In this document: positions 24,771 to 32,782 of the stretch, one piece after another
How the letters are laid out: every line of letters begins with the position of its first letter
Position numbering within the stretch: position 1 is the stretch's first letter
Assembly: GCF_000305495.1 (NCBI RefSeq)
Contig: NZ_AJTN02000005.1
Location: forward strand, 1 to 38,603
DNA from: Peribacillus psychrosaccharolyticus ATCC 23296
GTDB taxonomy: Bacteria > Bacillota > Bacilli > Bacillales > DSM-1321
Reading direction: 5' to 3'
Length of the DNA stretch: 38,603 bases
Notes under the pieces: model-generated
The model's input: the letters and a program-made list of their open reading frames with translations, nothing else
The model's database searches: none
Told to the model about the DNA's origin: nothing
Made by a program: the position numbers and the translations under genes

Positions 24771-25559
24771 TTAAAATTGAATACTGAAGCTCTTGAATTG
24801 GTGAATTCCGGTTCCATGTTTAACTAGATGATTCTCTCTTAGCCAATGAACTGCGTCCAATACTTCTTCTAAAATAGACGAATCCATTTGTAAATGATTA
24901 TGTCCTCCATATATGTTAGACACTCCATTAATTCGAGCTATTTTTTCTAGAGAATTAACTAAGTCCGTCGGATTAGTGCTTGGGTAAAAAGCATAAATTG
25001 GCGTTTCAGCATATAGTAAATCTCCTGTAAATAAATAGCCTTCTTTTTTGTCAAAGATACTAATATGTCCTGGTGAGTGACCAGGGGTATGGTAGATTGT
25101 TAGATTTCGGTTTCCTAAATCAAGGATGTCTCCATCTGCTACCAACCCAGCTGGTATTCCTTGATACGGTTTATATGTATCAGGATGGAATGTTTTCGGA
25201 ATAGGCTTCGTAATATCACGAGCCATATCGTATCTGATTTGTGCGATTGAAAGACCCTTTATCCCGTTAATCAACCACTCTTCATCCTCTTCATGGACAT
25301 AAATCTTCTCGAATTCACCATGACTGCCAATATGGTCTGCATGAACATGAGTCGTAAGAACAATGATAGGCAAGTCTGTTAGTTGATCCGTTATTCTTTT
25401 CATAGAAGCGATGCCTAACCCCGTATCAATGAGTGCAGCCTTCTCCTCTCCAAGCAATAAATACGAATGAACCCTTTCCCAATGTCCATATTCACTAATT
25501 GCATAGGTTGTACGATCAATCTCTTCTACCGTAAACCATTCATCTTGTATATCCATCAT
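24771..25559 (-). CDS. MBL-fold metallo-hydrolase
   Basis: A 262-residue metallo-beta-lactamase-fold hydrolase. The metal-binding motif THVHADHIGSHG lies near residue 90, followed by HTPGHSPGH (third His), FTGDLLY (bridging Asp) and GGHNHL (last His), so the two-metal site looks complete. LIDTGLG precedes the motif as usual. No signal peptide. It is first in line with the regulator, kinase and ABC genes, 16 nt before the regulator start, so it is probably co-transcribed, which is not part of the B. subtilis ycb cluster as I recall it. AGGAGG stands before two consecutive ATG codons. Substrate unknown; lactonase- and glyoxalase-like roles are possible. Confidence 0.85.
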   Translation of the reverse strand: MMDIQDEWFTVEEIDRTTYAISEYGHWERVHSYLLLGEEKAALIDTGLGIASMKRITDQLTDLPIIVLTTHVHADHIGSHGEFEKIYVHEEDEEWLINGIKGLSIAQIRYDMARDITKPIPKTFHPDTYKPYQGIPAGLVADGDILDLGNRNLTIYHTPGHSPGHISIFDKKEGYLFTGDLLYAETPIYAFYPSTNPTDLVNSLEKIARINGVSNIYGGHNHLQMDSSILEEVLDAVHWLRENHLVKHGTGIHQFKSFSIQF

Positions 25560-25772
25560 AAATAACCTCCTATAAAACCCTATAATTAGATATAGTTCGG
25601 TAAATGATTTTAAAAACCTGCTGGTGCTCTAGCTTTCCGGGTGGATCTCTTTCAAATGGTTCAATAACTACCCATATATGCATGTAACTCTTCCTTGATA
25701 GTTCTTAAATACTATGTTTTTCCATTCTATGTAAAATGTTTTAAGTAATTTCTCATTTTAGAATCAAAAAGA

Positions 25773-25809
25773 AAAGCCGAGTTTCCATAGTGAAGGAAAA
25801 CTCGGCTTT
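25773..25809. terminator. Bidirectional intrinsic terminator
   Basis: AAAGCCGAGTTTCC with GGAAAACTCGGCTTT gives a long stem, one mismatch, with Ts on the plus side and A-rich (Ts on the minus) on the other. It probably ends the modAB transcript ahead of the MBL-led operon. Confidence 0.75.
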
Positions 25810-26123
25810 CTTTTTATCAAAATATGCGTTTAGTGTATCCATTTAATTAGGCGGTCCCAATAGAAACCGAACCTTTTGTTTCACTTACCCTAGTTTTATT
25901 CTTTTATTTTTCTTACGTTCTTCATCTTCAACGTCTTTATTTGGTAAAATTTTATCTAACCATTTTGGCATATATCAAGCTGATTTTCCCATTAAGATCA
26001 TCAGAGCTTATTTTAGTATACCAACCTTTTTGTTCATAGACAGCTTAGCTTGTTTTTACCCAGCCATTAAAACCTAAAGAATAGCCATGGAATAATACCG
26101 AGGCCATTTTGACTTGCTTTTCA
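25810..26123 (-). other. Intergenic region downstream of modB with gene-like remnants
   Basis: No full gene is seen in the 560 bp between modB and the MBL gene; the part from 25560 to 25772 looks empty. On the minus strand, a frame from ATG 26107 gives 20 residues ending WVKTS, a stop at 26045-26047, then 30 further open codons with Trp/Tyr-rich sequence (YEQKGWYTKIS) to 25952. A second overlapping ORF at 25971-25885 would encode 28 residues starting MPKWLDKILP and ending in a basic tail. None has a ribosome site. They could be a decayed gene or chance. Confidence 0.3.
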
Positions 26124-26780
26124 TTATGATTTTACCAACTGGGAAACAATCAGCATAATAAATGAGATTCCAACTATACTGACTACCCATAGCCAAGCCA
26201 TTTGCATATTACCCGTATCAATCGCCATATAGATCGCTGTTGGTGTCGTTTGCGTTTTACCTGGGATGTTCCCCGCAAACATGAGAGTCGCTCCAAACTC
26301 TCCTAATGCTCGTGCAACACTCAAGATTCCACCTGTAACAAGCGACTTAAGAGCTAAGGGAATGGAGACGAACAGAAATAGTTTGAATTCATTCGCTCCA
26401 TCTACTCTTGCTGCTCCTTCTATATCGATATCTATCGCTTCGAATCCGGTCTTAGACGACTGATACATTAATGGAAAGGCAACAATAGCAGAGGCTAGAA
26501 CAGCAGCCCACCAGGTAAACATAATCGACTGATTAAACAACCATTCAATTAACTGGCCGAAAGGGCTGTTTTTTCCAAACAGAACAATTAAGAAAAAACC
26601 CACAACCGTCGGCGGTAAAACTAATGGTAAAAGAAAGAGTGTTTCAACCAACACTTTCCCCCTAAATTTAGCCCGAGCCATAAACCTCCCCGCAATTATT
26701 CCTAGAATAATAACCAGTATTCCAGAAACGATTGCAATCTCAATAGATAATCGGACAGGTGACCAAAAATCAGTAGTCAT
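26124..26780 (-). CDS. modB: Molybdate ABC transporter permease
   Basis: A 218-residue permease with about five membrane segments. LLPLVLPPTVVGF and the EAA-type loop near residues 130-150 (DIEGAARVDGANEFKLFLFVSIPLA) are characteristic of ModB, as are ARALGEFGATLMFAGN and GKTQTTPTAIY. The start at ATG 26778-26780 overlaps the modA stop as TGATG, a clear coupled start; an upstream TTG is less likely. No modC ATPase gene follows; B. subtilis yvgL-yvgM also lacks one nearby, so a shared ATPase elsewhere is likely. Expected to import molybdate, possibly tungstate. Confidence 0.93.
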   Translation of the reverse strand: MTTDFWSPVRLSIEIAIVSGILVIILGIIAGRFMARAKFRGKVLVETLFLLPLVLPPTVVGFFLIVLFGKNSPFGQLIEWLFNQSIMFTWWAAVLASAIVAFPLMYQSSKTGFEAIDIDIEGAARVDGANEFKLFLFVSIPLALKSLVTGGILSVARALGEFGATLMFAGNIPGKTQTTPTAIYMAIDTGNMQMAWLWVVSIVGISFIMLIVSQLVKS

Positions 26781-27574
26781 CAATTAATATCCGCAAATCC
26801 ATATTTCACAAATATCTCCATCGCTTTTTCGGTTTGAAGATATTCGTAAAAATCATTCGCTTCTTCTAAATGGGAGCTCTCTTTAATTACTCCTACTGGA
26901 TAAATAATCGGAGTGTGTGTATCTTCTGATGCTGTCGCCGTAATTTTGACTTTTTCAGAGGTCAAAGCATCGGTTTTGTAAACGATCCCTGCATCAACAT
27001 TCTCTGTCTCTACATAGGTGAGTACTTGACGCACATCCTTGGCGTAAACCACTTTTTCTTCACTATCTTTCCAAACACCTAAGTTTTCTAACATCTCTTT
27101 ACCATATTGTCCAGCAGGGACTGTCTCAGGCGTACCAATAGCAATTTTTTTTGCTTTTGGGAGATCTTCAAATTCTTTTATACTTTGATCAGAGTCTTGT
27201 GGAACCACTAAGACAATTTCATTACCAAGAAGGTCTATTCCTTTATCCTTTTCAATGAGCTTTTCATCCACTAATTGATCAAATTTGTCTTCAGCGGCTG
27301 AGAAGAATAAATCAACTGGTGCTCCCTTAGAAATTTGTTGCTGGAGTGCACCAGAAGCCCCAAAATTCAGATTGATTTTCACATTAGAATTTTCTTTTTC
27401 ATAAGCTGTTTTTATTTCATTTATAGCATCTTGTAGACTTGCGGCAGCCGAAATGGTCAACTCGACCTTCTCCGTACCAGCTTCCTCCTTTTTACTTTCT
27501 TCATTTGTTGAACATCCGGACATTACTAATACAAACAACATAAACGAAATACAAAAAATCCCTATCTTTTTCAC
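26780..27574 (-). CDS. modA: Molybdate-binding lipoprotein
   Basis: A 264-residue extracellular substrate-binding protein. A lipoprotein signal peptide ends at the lipobox VMSGC with acylated C21. ModA motifs are LTISAAASLQDAINEI near residue 39, FNFGASGAL-like sequence (LNFGASGALQQQI), GAPVDLFFSA and IGTPETVPAGQYGKEML; the conserved serines of the oxyanion site are present. The start is GTG, with GAAGGAAG about 10 nt upstream. It leads a two-gene unit with modB and is divergent from a YvgK-type regulator with an inverted repeat between them. Tungstate binding cannot be ruled out. Confidence 0.93.
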   Translation of the reverse strand: MKKIGIFCISFMLFVLVMSGCSTNEESKKEEAGTEKVELTISAAASLQDAINEIKTAYEKENSNVKINLNFGASGALQQQISKGAPVDLFFSAAEDKFDQLVDEKLIEKDKGIDLLGNEIVLVVPQDSDQSIKEFEDLPKAKKIAIGTPETVPAGQYGKEMLENLGVWKDSEEKVVYAKDVRQVLTYVETENVDAGIVYKTDALTSEKVKITATASEDTHTPIIYPVGVIKESSHLEEANDFYEYLQTEKAMEIFVKYGFADIN

Positions 27575-27602
27575 TAAACTTCAACTTCCTTCACCTTTAA
27601 AG

Positions 27603-27628
27603 TTATAACTAGATATAACTAGTTATAA
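27603..27628. promoter_or_regulatory. Operator-like inverted repeat upstream of modA
   Basis: Perfect 10-bp arms TTATAACTAG (27603-27612) and CTAGTTATAA (27619-27628) with a 6-bp spacer. On the minus strand a promoter-like TTGGAT with an 18-bp spacer puts the -10 (TTATAT) inside the repeat. It is a good candidate site for the divergent regulator or another molybdate-responsive protein. Confidence 0.55.
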
Positions 27629-27741
27629 ATAGATCCATCCAATTATAATCGCTTAGAACAAAAAAAGAAAGAGACGATAATGGTAAAGTTACTTTTTCAT
27701 TGATAGTGCGTTATTATAGGTGATGGAAGGATGCGATTACA

Positions 27742-28656
27742 ATGACGAAAGACCTTTCTTATACAATCGAGGAAGTATCACAGCTTTTAAAAGTATCGAA
27801 ACTCACCATATATGACCTCATAAAAAAAGGCGAGATCCCTGTTTTTCGGGTCGGCAGACAAATGCGAATGGACGCGAAAGACTTAGAAGCATATATCAAT
27901 CATAATCGGAATCAACCAGCTGATGAGTTTCAACGAAATGGAGCGAAAGACAGCTCTAAGATTGTCATCAGCGGCCAAGACCTTGTACTTGATATACTCG
28001 GAAAGCATATTGAAAAAGGCTCCGCTTATAAAACGTTACGATCATATACAGGAAGCTTAAACAGCCTGATTTCTATGTACAATGGTGAGTGTGATATCGT
28101 TAGCTTGCATGTCCTTGATGGTGATACTGGAGAATATAATCTGCCCTACGTAAAGAAAATCTTAGTAAGCTATCCTTACATTTTAATCAATCTGGTTTCA
28201 CGGAAAGCCGGACTATACGTCCAAAAAGGAAATCCGCATAATCTTACCTCCTGGAAGGATTTGCATCAGAAACAGGTAACCATCATTAATCGCGAGAAAG
28301 GTTCAGGCGCAAGGATCCTTTTGGATGAACAGCTCAGGATACATAATATCCCTGTTACTGAGATAAAGGGCTACACAAAAGAAGAAACCAATCATTTAAG
28401 TATAGCTTCAGCAATAAACTCAGGATTAGCTGATGCAGGCATAGGAATTGAGAAAGCTGCAAAAATTGTTGGCGTGGACTTCATTCCTTTAATTACAGAA
28501 CGTCTGGATCTTGTTATTCTAAAAACACCCGAAAACACGCCGCTCATCGCCAATATAAAAGAGATTTTAGCTTCCCCTTCTTTCCAATCGGAAATCAACT
28601 CTCTAAGTGATTATGATACTTCACAGATGGGTTCGGTCATTTATGAAACACTTTAA
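27742..28656 (+). CDS. Excisionase-type HTH regulator with periplasmic-binding-like ligand domain (YvgK-like)
   Basis: A 304-residue one-component regulator. Residues 5-55 are a MerR/excisionase-type HTH (YTIEEVSQLLKVSKLTIYDLI and GEIPVFRVGRQMRM). Residues about 75-300 form a PBP-like (PF12727-type) domain with GSGARILLDEQL and SGLADAGIGIEKAA, like molybdate/tungstate-binding domains in such regulators. It is divergent from modAB with an inverted repeat between, the same arrangement as B. subtilis yvgK-yvgLM. It probably senses molybdate and controls modAB. The ATG has AAGGATG-like purines about 10 nt upstream. Confidence 0.85.
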   Translation: MTKDLSYTIEEVSQLLKVSKLTIYDLIKKGEIPVFRVGRQMRMDAKDLEAYINHNRNQPADEFQRNGAKDSSKIVISGQDLVLDILGKHIEKGSAYKTLRSYTGSLNSLISMYNGECDIVSLHVLDGDTGEYNLPYVKKILVSYPYILINLVSRKAGLYVQKGNPHNLTSWKDLHQKQVTIINREKGSGARILLDEQLRIHNIPVTEIKGYTKEETNHLSIASAINSGLADAGIGIEKAAKIVGVDFIPLITERLDLVILKTPENTPLIANIKEILASPSFQSEINSLSDYDTSQMGSVIYETL

Positions 28657-28668
28657 TTTATAATGTAC

Positions 28669-28694
28669 AAAGGAACTCATGGATGAGTTCCTTT
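28669..28694. terminator. Intrinsic terminator between convergent genes
   Basis: AAAGGAACTCAT pairs perfectly with ATGAGTTCCTTT around GG. T-rich DNA follows on the plus side; it can serve the YvgK-like gene and the convergent MerR gene. Confidence 0.75.
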
Positions 28695-28722
28695 GTCTTG
28701 TTTATAGAATGCAATAACCCTT

Positions 28723-29079
28723 TTATAATAGTTTCTCTAATTGTTTAAGTTCATCTTCAAGCAATATTCTTCGTCTTTTAATCTCGATTTCTTCTTTTTT
28801 CACAACTTCTAAATGAGATGCTAATTGAGCAAATAATTGGTGAACCATTTGTTGATTCCCACATCCATAAGCTAATTTCAACTGAAAGATTAATTGAATA
28901 TCATTTAGGCTGAACCCAAATGATTTCAATTCTGTAATCACCTGAAATTCGAGAATCTCTTTTTCAGTATATTGTCTTCGAGTACCGACCATATCTGGAT
29001 TTAATAATTCCATATTTTCATAATGCCTGACTGTGTCCTTCGTTGTCTTTACCCTCTTAACAAATTCACCTATCCTCAT
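28723..29079 (-). CDS. MerR-family transcriptional regulator
   Basis: A 118-residue regulator. The N-terminal winged HTH starts MRIGEFVKRVKTTKDTVRHYENMELL with the later GTRRQYTEKEI, and a C-terminal coiled coil (about 78-118) ends the protein; no effector domain is attached. One Cys occurs in YGCGNQQ near residue 90, which does not by itself suggest metal sensing. The frame opens with GTG codons at 29091 and 29088, but ATG 29077-29079 has the better ribosome site (GGTGAG). It is divergent from a small membrane protein gene, and the palindromic operator lies in the gap. Confidence 0.82.
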   Translation of the reverse strand: MRIGEFVKRVKTTKDTVRHYENMELLNPDMVGTRRQYTEKEILEFQVITELKSFGFSLNDIQLIFQLKLAYGCGNQQMVHQLFAQLASHLEVVKKEEIEIKRRRILLEDELKQLEKLL

Positions 29080-29095
29080 TTTTCTCACCACGCTA

Positions 29096-29126
29096 TTGAC
29101 ATGGGGTTAACCCCATGGTTTTTACT
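29096..29126 (+). promoter_or_regulatory. MerR-type promoter/operator with 19-bp spacer
   Basis: TTGACA (29096-29101), a 19-bp spacer, then TTTACT (29121-29126). The perfect 18-bp palindrome CATGGGGTTAACCCCATG (29100-29117) fills the spacer. An overlong spacer with a central palindrome is the hallmark of promoters that MerR-family proteins untwist to activate. It should drive the downstream membrane protein gene. Confidence 0.75.
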
Positions 29127-29158
29127 ACCTATATAACCTTTGAAAAGGAGTGGGTAGT

Positions 29159-29461
29159 TTGTTTAGTTTACATTTTGCTGCAACTATTTTTATTGTAGTG
29201 TACGGGGGCGTTTCCTTGACTGCTGGGATAGCCAATTATAAAAGAAAGCTGGTTCCATTTTGGTCTACGCTCTTATTCTCTCTGTCAGGAATCCTTATAC
29301 TTACTTCTGCTATGATCGATGTATTTCCCATACTCATTTTTAGTCTGGTCCTCATTCAGCTTCTAGCTATAGCCAACGGACTTCATCTTTACGGAAAAAT
29401 AAACCTAAAACATCATATAATACGCTTTCTTCTTTCGATAATTATAATTATTTTATACTGA
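29159..29461 (+). CDS. Small membrane protein under MerR-type control
   Basis: About 100 residues, nearly all hydrophobic, with three to four membrane segments (about 5-22, 32-50, 52-75 and 83-100), and a Lys-rich loop YKRKLVPF. I recognise no family. TTG 29159-29161 is preferred because AAAGGAG lies 8 nt upstream; a GTG at 29150 overlaps that site. The MerR-type operator immediately upstream suggests it is the target of the divergent regulator and is induced by whatever that senses. Many MerR targets are efflux or stress genes; this protein is too short for a usual transporter unless it multimerises. Confidence 0.6.
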   Translation: MFSLHFAATIFIVVYGGVSLTAGIANYKRKLVPFWSTLLFSLSGILILTSAMIDVFPILIFSLVLIQLLAIANGLHLYGKINLKHHIIRFLLSIIIIILY

Positions 29462-29471
29462 TACCCCCGTA

Positions 29472-30851
29472 TTAAAACCATGCTTCATTCAGCAGCCTGA
29501 CTCCTTTATCAATATCTGAAACTGATAATCCACCATACCCTAATAAAATTGTGTTTTTAAAAGAGTTCTCCCGAGCGAAGTAGATCGAAGTTGGATAGAC
29601 TTTTACCTGCTTTGCTTGGGCAGCTGTAAGTAACTCAGCTTCAGACATATGGTTATGAATCGTCATCAAAATATGCAGCCCTGTCTTTTCACCAATGATC
29701 GTCACTTTATCGCCAAATACTTCTCCAATGACCTCCAGCAGCAGCTTATGTTTACGTTTATAAACCGTCCTCATTTTATTCACATGCGTTTCCCAATGCC
29801 CTTGGCTAATAAATAAGGAGAGGGTTTCTTGCAAATGTCGAGAGACTGTTTGTTTAGAAAGACAATAGTGATCATGATAACGAGTCGCTAATTCAACCGG
29901 TAGAATCATATAGCTGATTCGACTCGACGGCATGAGTGATTTAGAGAAAGTCCCTAAATAAATGACTTTAGTGTTTAAAAGCCCCTGTAATGATGGGATT
30001 GGTTTACCTGTATGTCTGAATTCACCATCATAATCATCCTCAATGATGTAGCCATTTCTTTCTTTTGCCCATTTTAACAGCTCCAGCCTTCTTGTAAGCG
30101 GCATGACTTTTCCAGTTGGAAACTGGTGTGAAGGAGTAACATAGACTACTTCTGCACGGCTTTCATAAAGATGGGGCATGCTGATTCCATCCTCATCTAA
30201 TGGGATAAACTTCACCTCAGAACCTTGCTCCAAAACGTGACGAATTCGGTGGAAGCCCGGATCCTCCATAGAAAAGCCCCGTTCCCTTCCGATGATTAAG
30301 CCTAAAAGACTAACAAGATATTGCGTGCCAGAACCAATTATAATTTGGTCTGGAGAACACTGAACTCCTCTAGAATGATGTAGGTACGAGCAAATCTCTT
30401 TGCGAAGCATCTCCTCTCCCTGTGGATCGCCATTTAACAAGAAAGAACTGTTATCCAACACGTTTGCAGAAACCTTTTTCCAAACCGAATTAGGAAAATG
30501 AGCAAGGTCAATATTCCCCTGATTAAAGTCCAAGTGAACTGGCACCTGTTGGATTTGTTTCTTCTTATAAAAGTAATGAACATCCTGTACAGGCTTGAGT
30601 TCTTCTTCTAAATGATTCACGTACAACCCTTTTCTCATTTTGCTGTAAATGTAGCCCTCTGCTTGTAATTGTTGATACGCTGCGTCAACCGTATTAAGAC
30701 TGATACAAAGATGGTCGGAAAGCTTTCTTCTTGATGGTAGTTTGGTTTCGGCAGTCAATCGGCCTTCTTTTATTTCCTGTTTTACATATAAATAAAGCTG
30801 CATATATAGTGGTTCCTTCAATGATGCATCTAAAATTGGCAGTAACTCCAT
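29472..30851 (-). CDS. MocR-family regulator (GntR HTH fused to aminotransferase-like domain)
   Basis: A 459-residue fusion: a GntR-type winged HTH (about 10-75, with PSRRKLSDHLCISLNTVDAAYQQL), a linker, then a fold-type I aminotransferase domain. The PLP lysine is in YLGTFSKSLMPSSRISYMI, with the partner Asp in IIEDDYDGEFRH. PLP-binding MocR regulators such as PdxR and GabR act as activators or repressors of neighbouring genes. It is divergent from a GNAT gene across 112 bp that contains TGGTACC and TGGCAC half-site-like repeats, so it may control that gene. The effector is not predictable. GGGAGA stands before the ATG. Confidence 0.9.
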   Translation of the reverse strand: MELLPILDASLKEPLYMQLYLYVKQEIKEGRLTAETKLPSRRKLSDHLCISLNTVDAAYQQLQAEGYIYSKMRKGLYVNHLEEELKPVQDVHYFYKKKQIQQVPVHLDFNQGNIDLAHFPNSVWKKVSANVLDNSSFLLNGDPQGEEMLRKEICSYLHHSRGVQCSPDQIIIGSGTQYLVSLLGLIIGRERGFSMEDPGFHRIRHVLEQGSEVKFIPLDEDGISMPHLYESRAEVVYVTPSHQFPTGKVMPLTRRLELLKWAKERNGYIIEDDYDGEFRHTGKPIPSLQGLLNTKVIYLGTFSKSLMPSSRISYMILPVELATRYHDHYCLSKQTVSRHLQETLSLFISQGHWETHVNKMRTVYKRKHKLLLEVIGEVFGDKVTIIGEKTGLHILMTIHNHMSEAELLTAAQAKQVKVYPTSIYFARENSFKNTILLGYGGLSVSDIDKGVRLLNEAWF

Positions 30852-30963
30852 CGTAATCTCCCATCTAATTCTGGTACCTATAATTATACTTGAACTGGCA
30901 CTTATCTAAGGCTCAGTTTTTTCCTATACTAGTAGCATCTTAAAACTAGGAGGAACATTCAGC

Positions 30964-31542
30964 ATGGAACATATTGAACTAATAGGAAAGACTGTTACCT
31001 TACTCCCATTATCCGAAGAACATCTTCTCCCCTTATATGAAGCAGCAAAACCGAAGAAAATCTGGGAGTGGAGTGCTACGAAGATTTTGTCATTTGAGGA
31101 TGCAGAAAACTTCATTAAGGATGGTATTGCAGCAAGAGAGAACGGCTTGCATTATCCGTTTGTGGTAATAGAGAATACAACGAATCAACTAATTGGCAGC
31201 ACTAGCCTCCGCTCCATCCAATTCTCAAATCGTTCGCTAGAAATTGGCTCAACCTGGTACCACCCCGCGTACTGGAGAACTGCGGTCAACTCAGAATGTA
31301 AACTGTTGCTGCTGCAGCATTCCTTTGAAACATGGTCAATGAACCGGGTCGAGTTTAGAACAGACGAACGAAATGTTCGCTCACAAACTGCTATTAAACG
31401 GTTAGGTGCGGTTCCGGAAGGCATTCTTCGAAAAGATAAGGTCCTCCGCGACGGGTATATCCGCAATACCGTTGTTTTCAGCATCCTTATGGAAGAATGG
31501 CCAGGCGTTAAAAATCGTTTAGAAGGGTTTCTGGACAGGTAA
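30964..31542 (+). CDS. GNAT-family N-acetyltransferase divergent from the MocR gene
   Basis: A 192-residue RimJ/RimL-like acetyltransferase. It has LIGSTSLRSIQFSNRSLEIGSTWYHPAYWRTAVN, in which the acetyl-CoA loop is unusual for lacking the R/Q-x-x-G-x-G/A signature, and the closing N-V-R-S-Q-T-A-I-K-R-L-G-A motif that is typical of the group. Several Bacillus relatives share the YHPAYWRT variant, from memory. AGGAGG lies 10 nt before the ATG. A -10 TATACT lies near 30925-30935 with a weak -35, as expected for activator control by the divergent MocR protein. Substrate unknown. Confidence 0.83.
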   Translation: MEHIELIGKTVTLLPLSEEHLLPLYEAAKPKKIWEWSATKILSFEDAENFIKDGIAARENGLHYPFVVIENTTNQLIGSTSLRSIQFSNRSLEIGSTWYHPAYWRTAVNSECKLLLLQHSFETWSMNRVEFRTDERNVRSQTAIKRLGAVPEGILRKDKVLRDGYIRNTVVFSILMEEWPGVKNRLEGFLDR

Positions 31543-31622
31543 ACTTTCCCTCCAAAGCCTCCTGCACATTAACCAGACACTTATCACATGCTGCCTTTCT
31601 ACAGGCTCTGAATCTATTTACC

Positions 31623-31991
31623 TTAACAGTTACCACTCAAATGTTCATGTACTAGTTTCCAGCTTCCCTTTTCATCCTTTACAAAGATGTTGGTAGCTCG
31701 CCCGCTTCCAGAAACGAAATGGTTATCTAAAAAACCTTCCCAATGATAAGTATATAAACAGGTAGCTGTATTTTCCTCAACGGCTACCCATTTAACTTCT
31801 TTAGCCGAATACTTCTCCTCTTTAATACGCTCCCAGGCATTTTCGAAATATCGTTTAATTTCAGGTAATGTAGTACATGTTCGATCAGAAAACCAAAAAA
31901 TAGCCTGACAATCTAAAACTTTTTGAACGTTAGTAAATTCATGTGTATTTGTCGCAGATAGATAGTCCTTTAGAGCTTTTTGATAGGTCAT
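31623..31991 (-). CDS. NTF2/SnoaL-like small protein (DUF4440 type)
   Basis: A 122-residue protein with the cone-like NTF2 fold pattern: N-terminal helices, FWFSDRTCTTLPEIKRYFENAWERI, then beta strands in KWVAVEENTATCLYTYHWEGF, GRATNIFVKDEKGSWKLVHEHLS. The end KLVHEHLS is typical of DUF4440/SnoaL-like proteins. It overlaps the stop of the nucleotidyltransferase-like gene by 4 bp (ATGA), so the two are translationally coupled and probably act together. No catalytic assignment is possible; members bind or turn over small molecules. Confidence 0.75.
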   Translation of the reverse strand: MTYQKALKDYLSATNTHEFTNVQKVLDCQAIFWFSDRTCTTLPEIKRYFENAWERIKEEKYSAKEVKWVAVEENTATCLYTYHWEGFLDNHFVSGSGRATNIFVKDEKGSWKLVHEHLSGNC

Positions 31992-32782
31992 TTTTTCATT
32001 CCTTTGGCAAAATTATTTGCGCTTTCCTTCAATATGTATTCCATAAATGATGAAGCTGTATCTATACGTTTCTTCTCAGATTCAAAAAATGTCTGCCCCG
32101 TACCATTTCTGATTTGGGTAGCTTCATTAATGATGTTATGCCACTCTTCTGGAACATGCTCCAAAGCATATTCCCCAGCGCCCAACTTTGAAATGATATC
32201 ATGCTCTCTCAGTGTGTAATATTGACGGAGTATCCCTAAAATGGACCATTGGATTTCTTCATTAAGGAATTCCTTTGGCAGCAGGAGTATTGGGTCACTA
32301 TCCTCAACCTTTCTAATACGGTCTGCCCAATATGTATTCATATTCTCAGAAACATAAGAAAGCAATTCCATTCTCTCGACTGCAATATTCAACTCTTCTC
32401 CTAAAACAGGAATTCCTTTATTTTTCAGAATCCACCATGTCACTGGGTTTACAACTATTTTGTCATGCAGTTGTCCTCCGTTATAATAAAGACCTTCTGC
32501 TTGACTGCCAATCTCCTCTTGTATCAGGTAATGGCCATCCATTTCTGGCTTGCTGCTGCTAGCAATCGACTGATGAATCTCATATAAAACCGCTGCTTCA
32601 GATGTGGACAAACGATGATGAATTATCGTCAAAAAATCAATATCGCTGGAATTTTCTACAAAGGCATCCAATGCAATAGAACCATGCAGATAAAGTCCCA
32701 CAAGGGTATTTGGTAATCGTTCATTAAATAAGGTCATGTATTCATTTAAAACTGACTGTACACTAACAGGAATTTTCGCCAT
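31988..32782 (-). CDS. Aminoglycoside-adenylyltransferase-like nucleotidyltransferase (DUF4111)
   Basis: A nucleotidyltransferase of the ANT(3'')/ANT(9) type. The metal-binding motif is GSIALDAFVENSSDIDF (GS-x11-D-x-D), and the C-terminal helical DUF4111-like domain covers about residues 150-260. The frame starts at ATG 32800, which has no ribosome site; ATG 32780-32782 has GGGCGGG before it and is preferred, giving 264 residues. Family members adenylylate streptomycin or spectinomycin, but many chromosomal relatives in Bacilli have not been shown to give resistance. The coupled NTF2-like gene downstream is an unusual partner. Confidence 0.78.
   Translation of the reverse strand: MAKIPVSVQSVLNEYMTLFNERLPNTLVGLYLHGSIALDAFVENSSDIDFLTIIHHRLSTSEAAVLYEIHQSIASSSKPEMDGHYLIQEEIGSQAEGLYYNGGQLHDKIVVNPVTWWILKNKGIPVLGEELNIAVERMELLSYVSENMNTYWADRIRKVEDSDPILLLPKEFLNEEIQWSILGILRQYYTLREHDIISKLGAGEYALEHVPEEWHNIINEATQIRNGTGQTFFESEKKRIDTASSFMEYILKESANNFAKGMKK

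Noticed and set aside
24755-24817. Response regulator extended to 24817
   Set aside because: The extra 21 codons overlap the end of the MBL gene; the receiver start and ribosome site point to ATG 24754.
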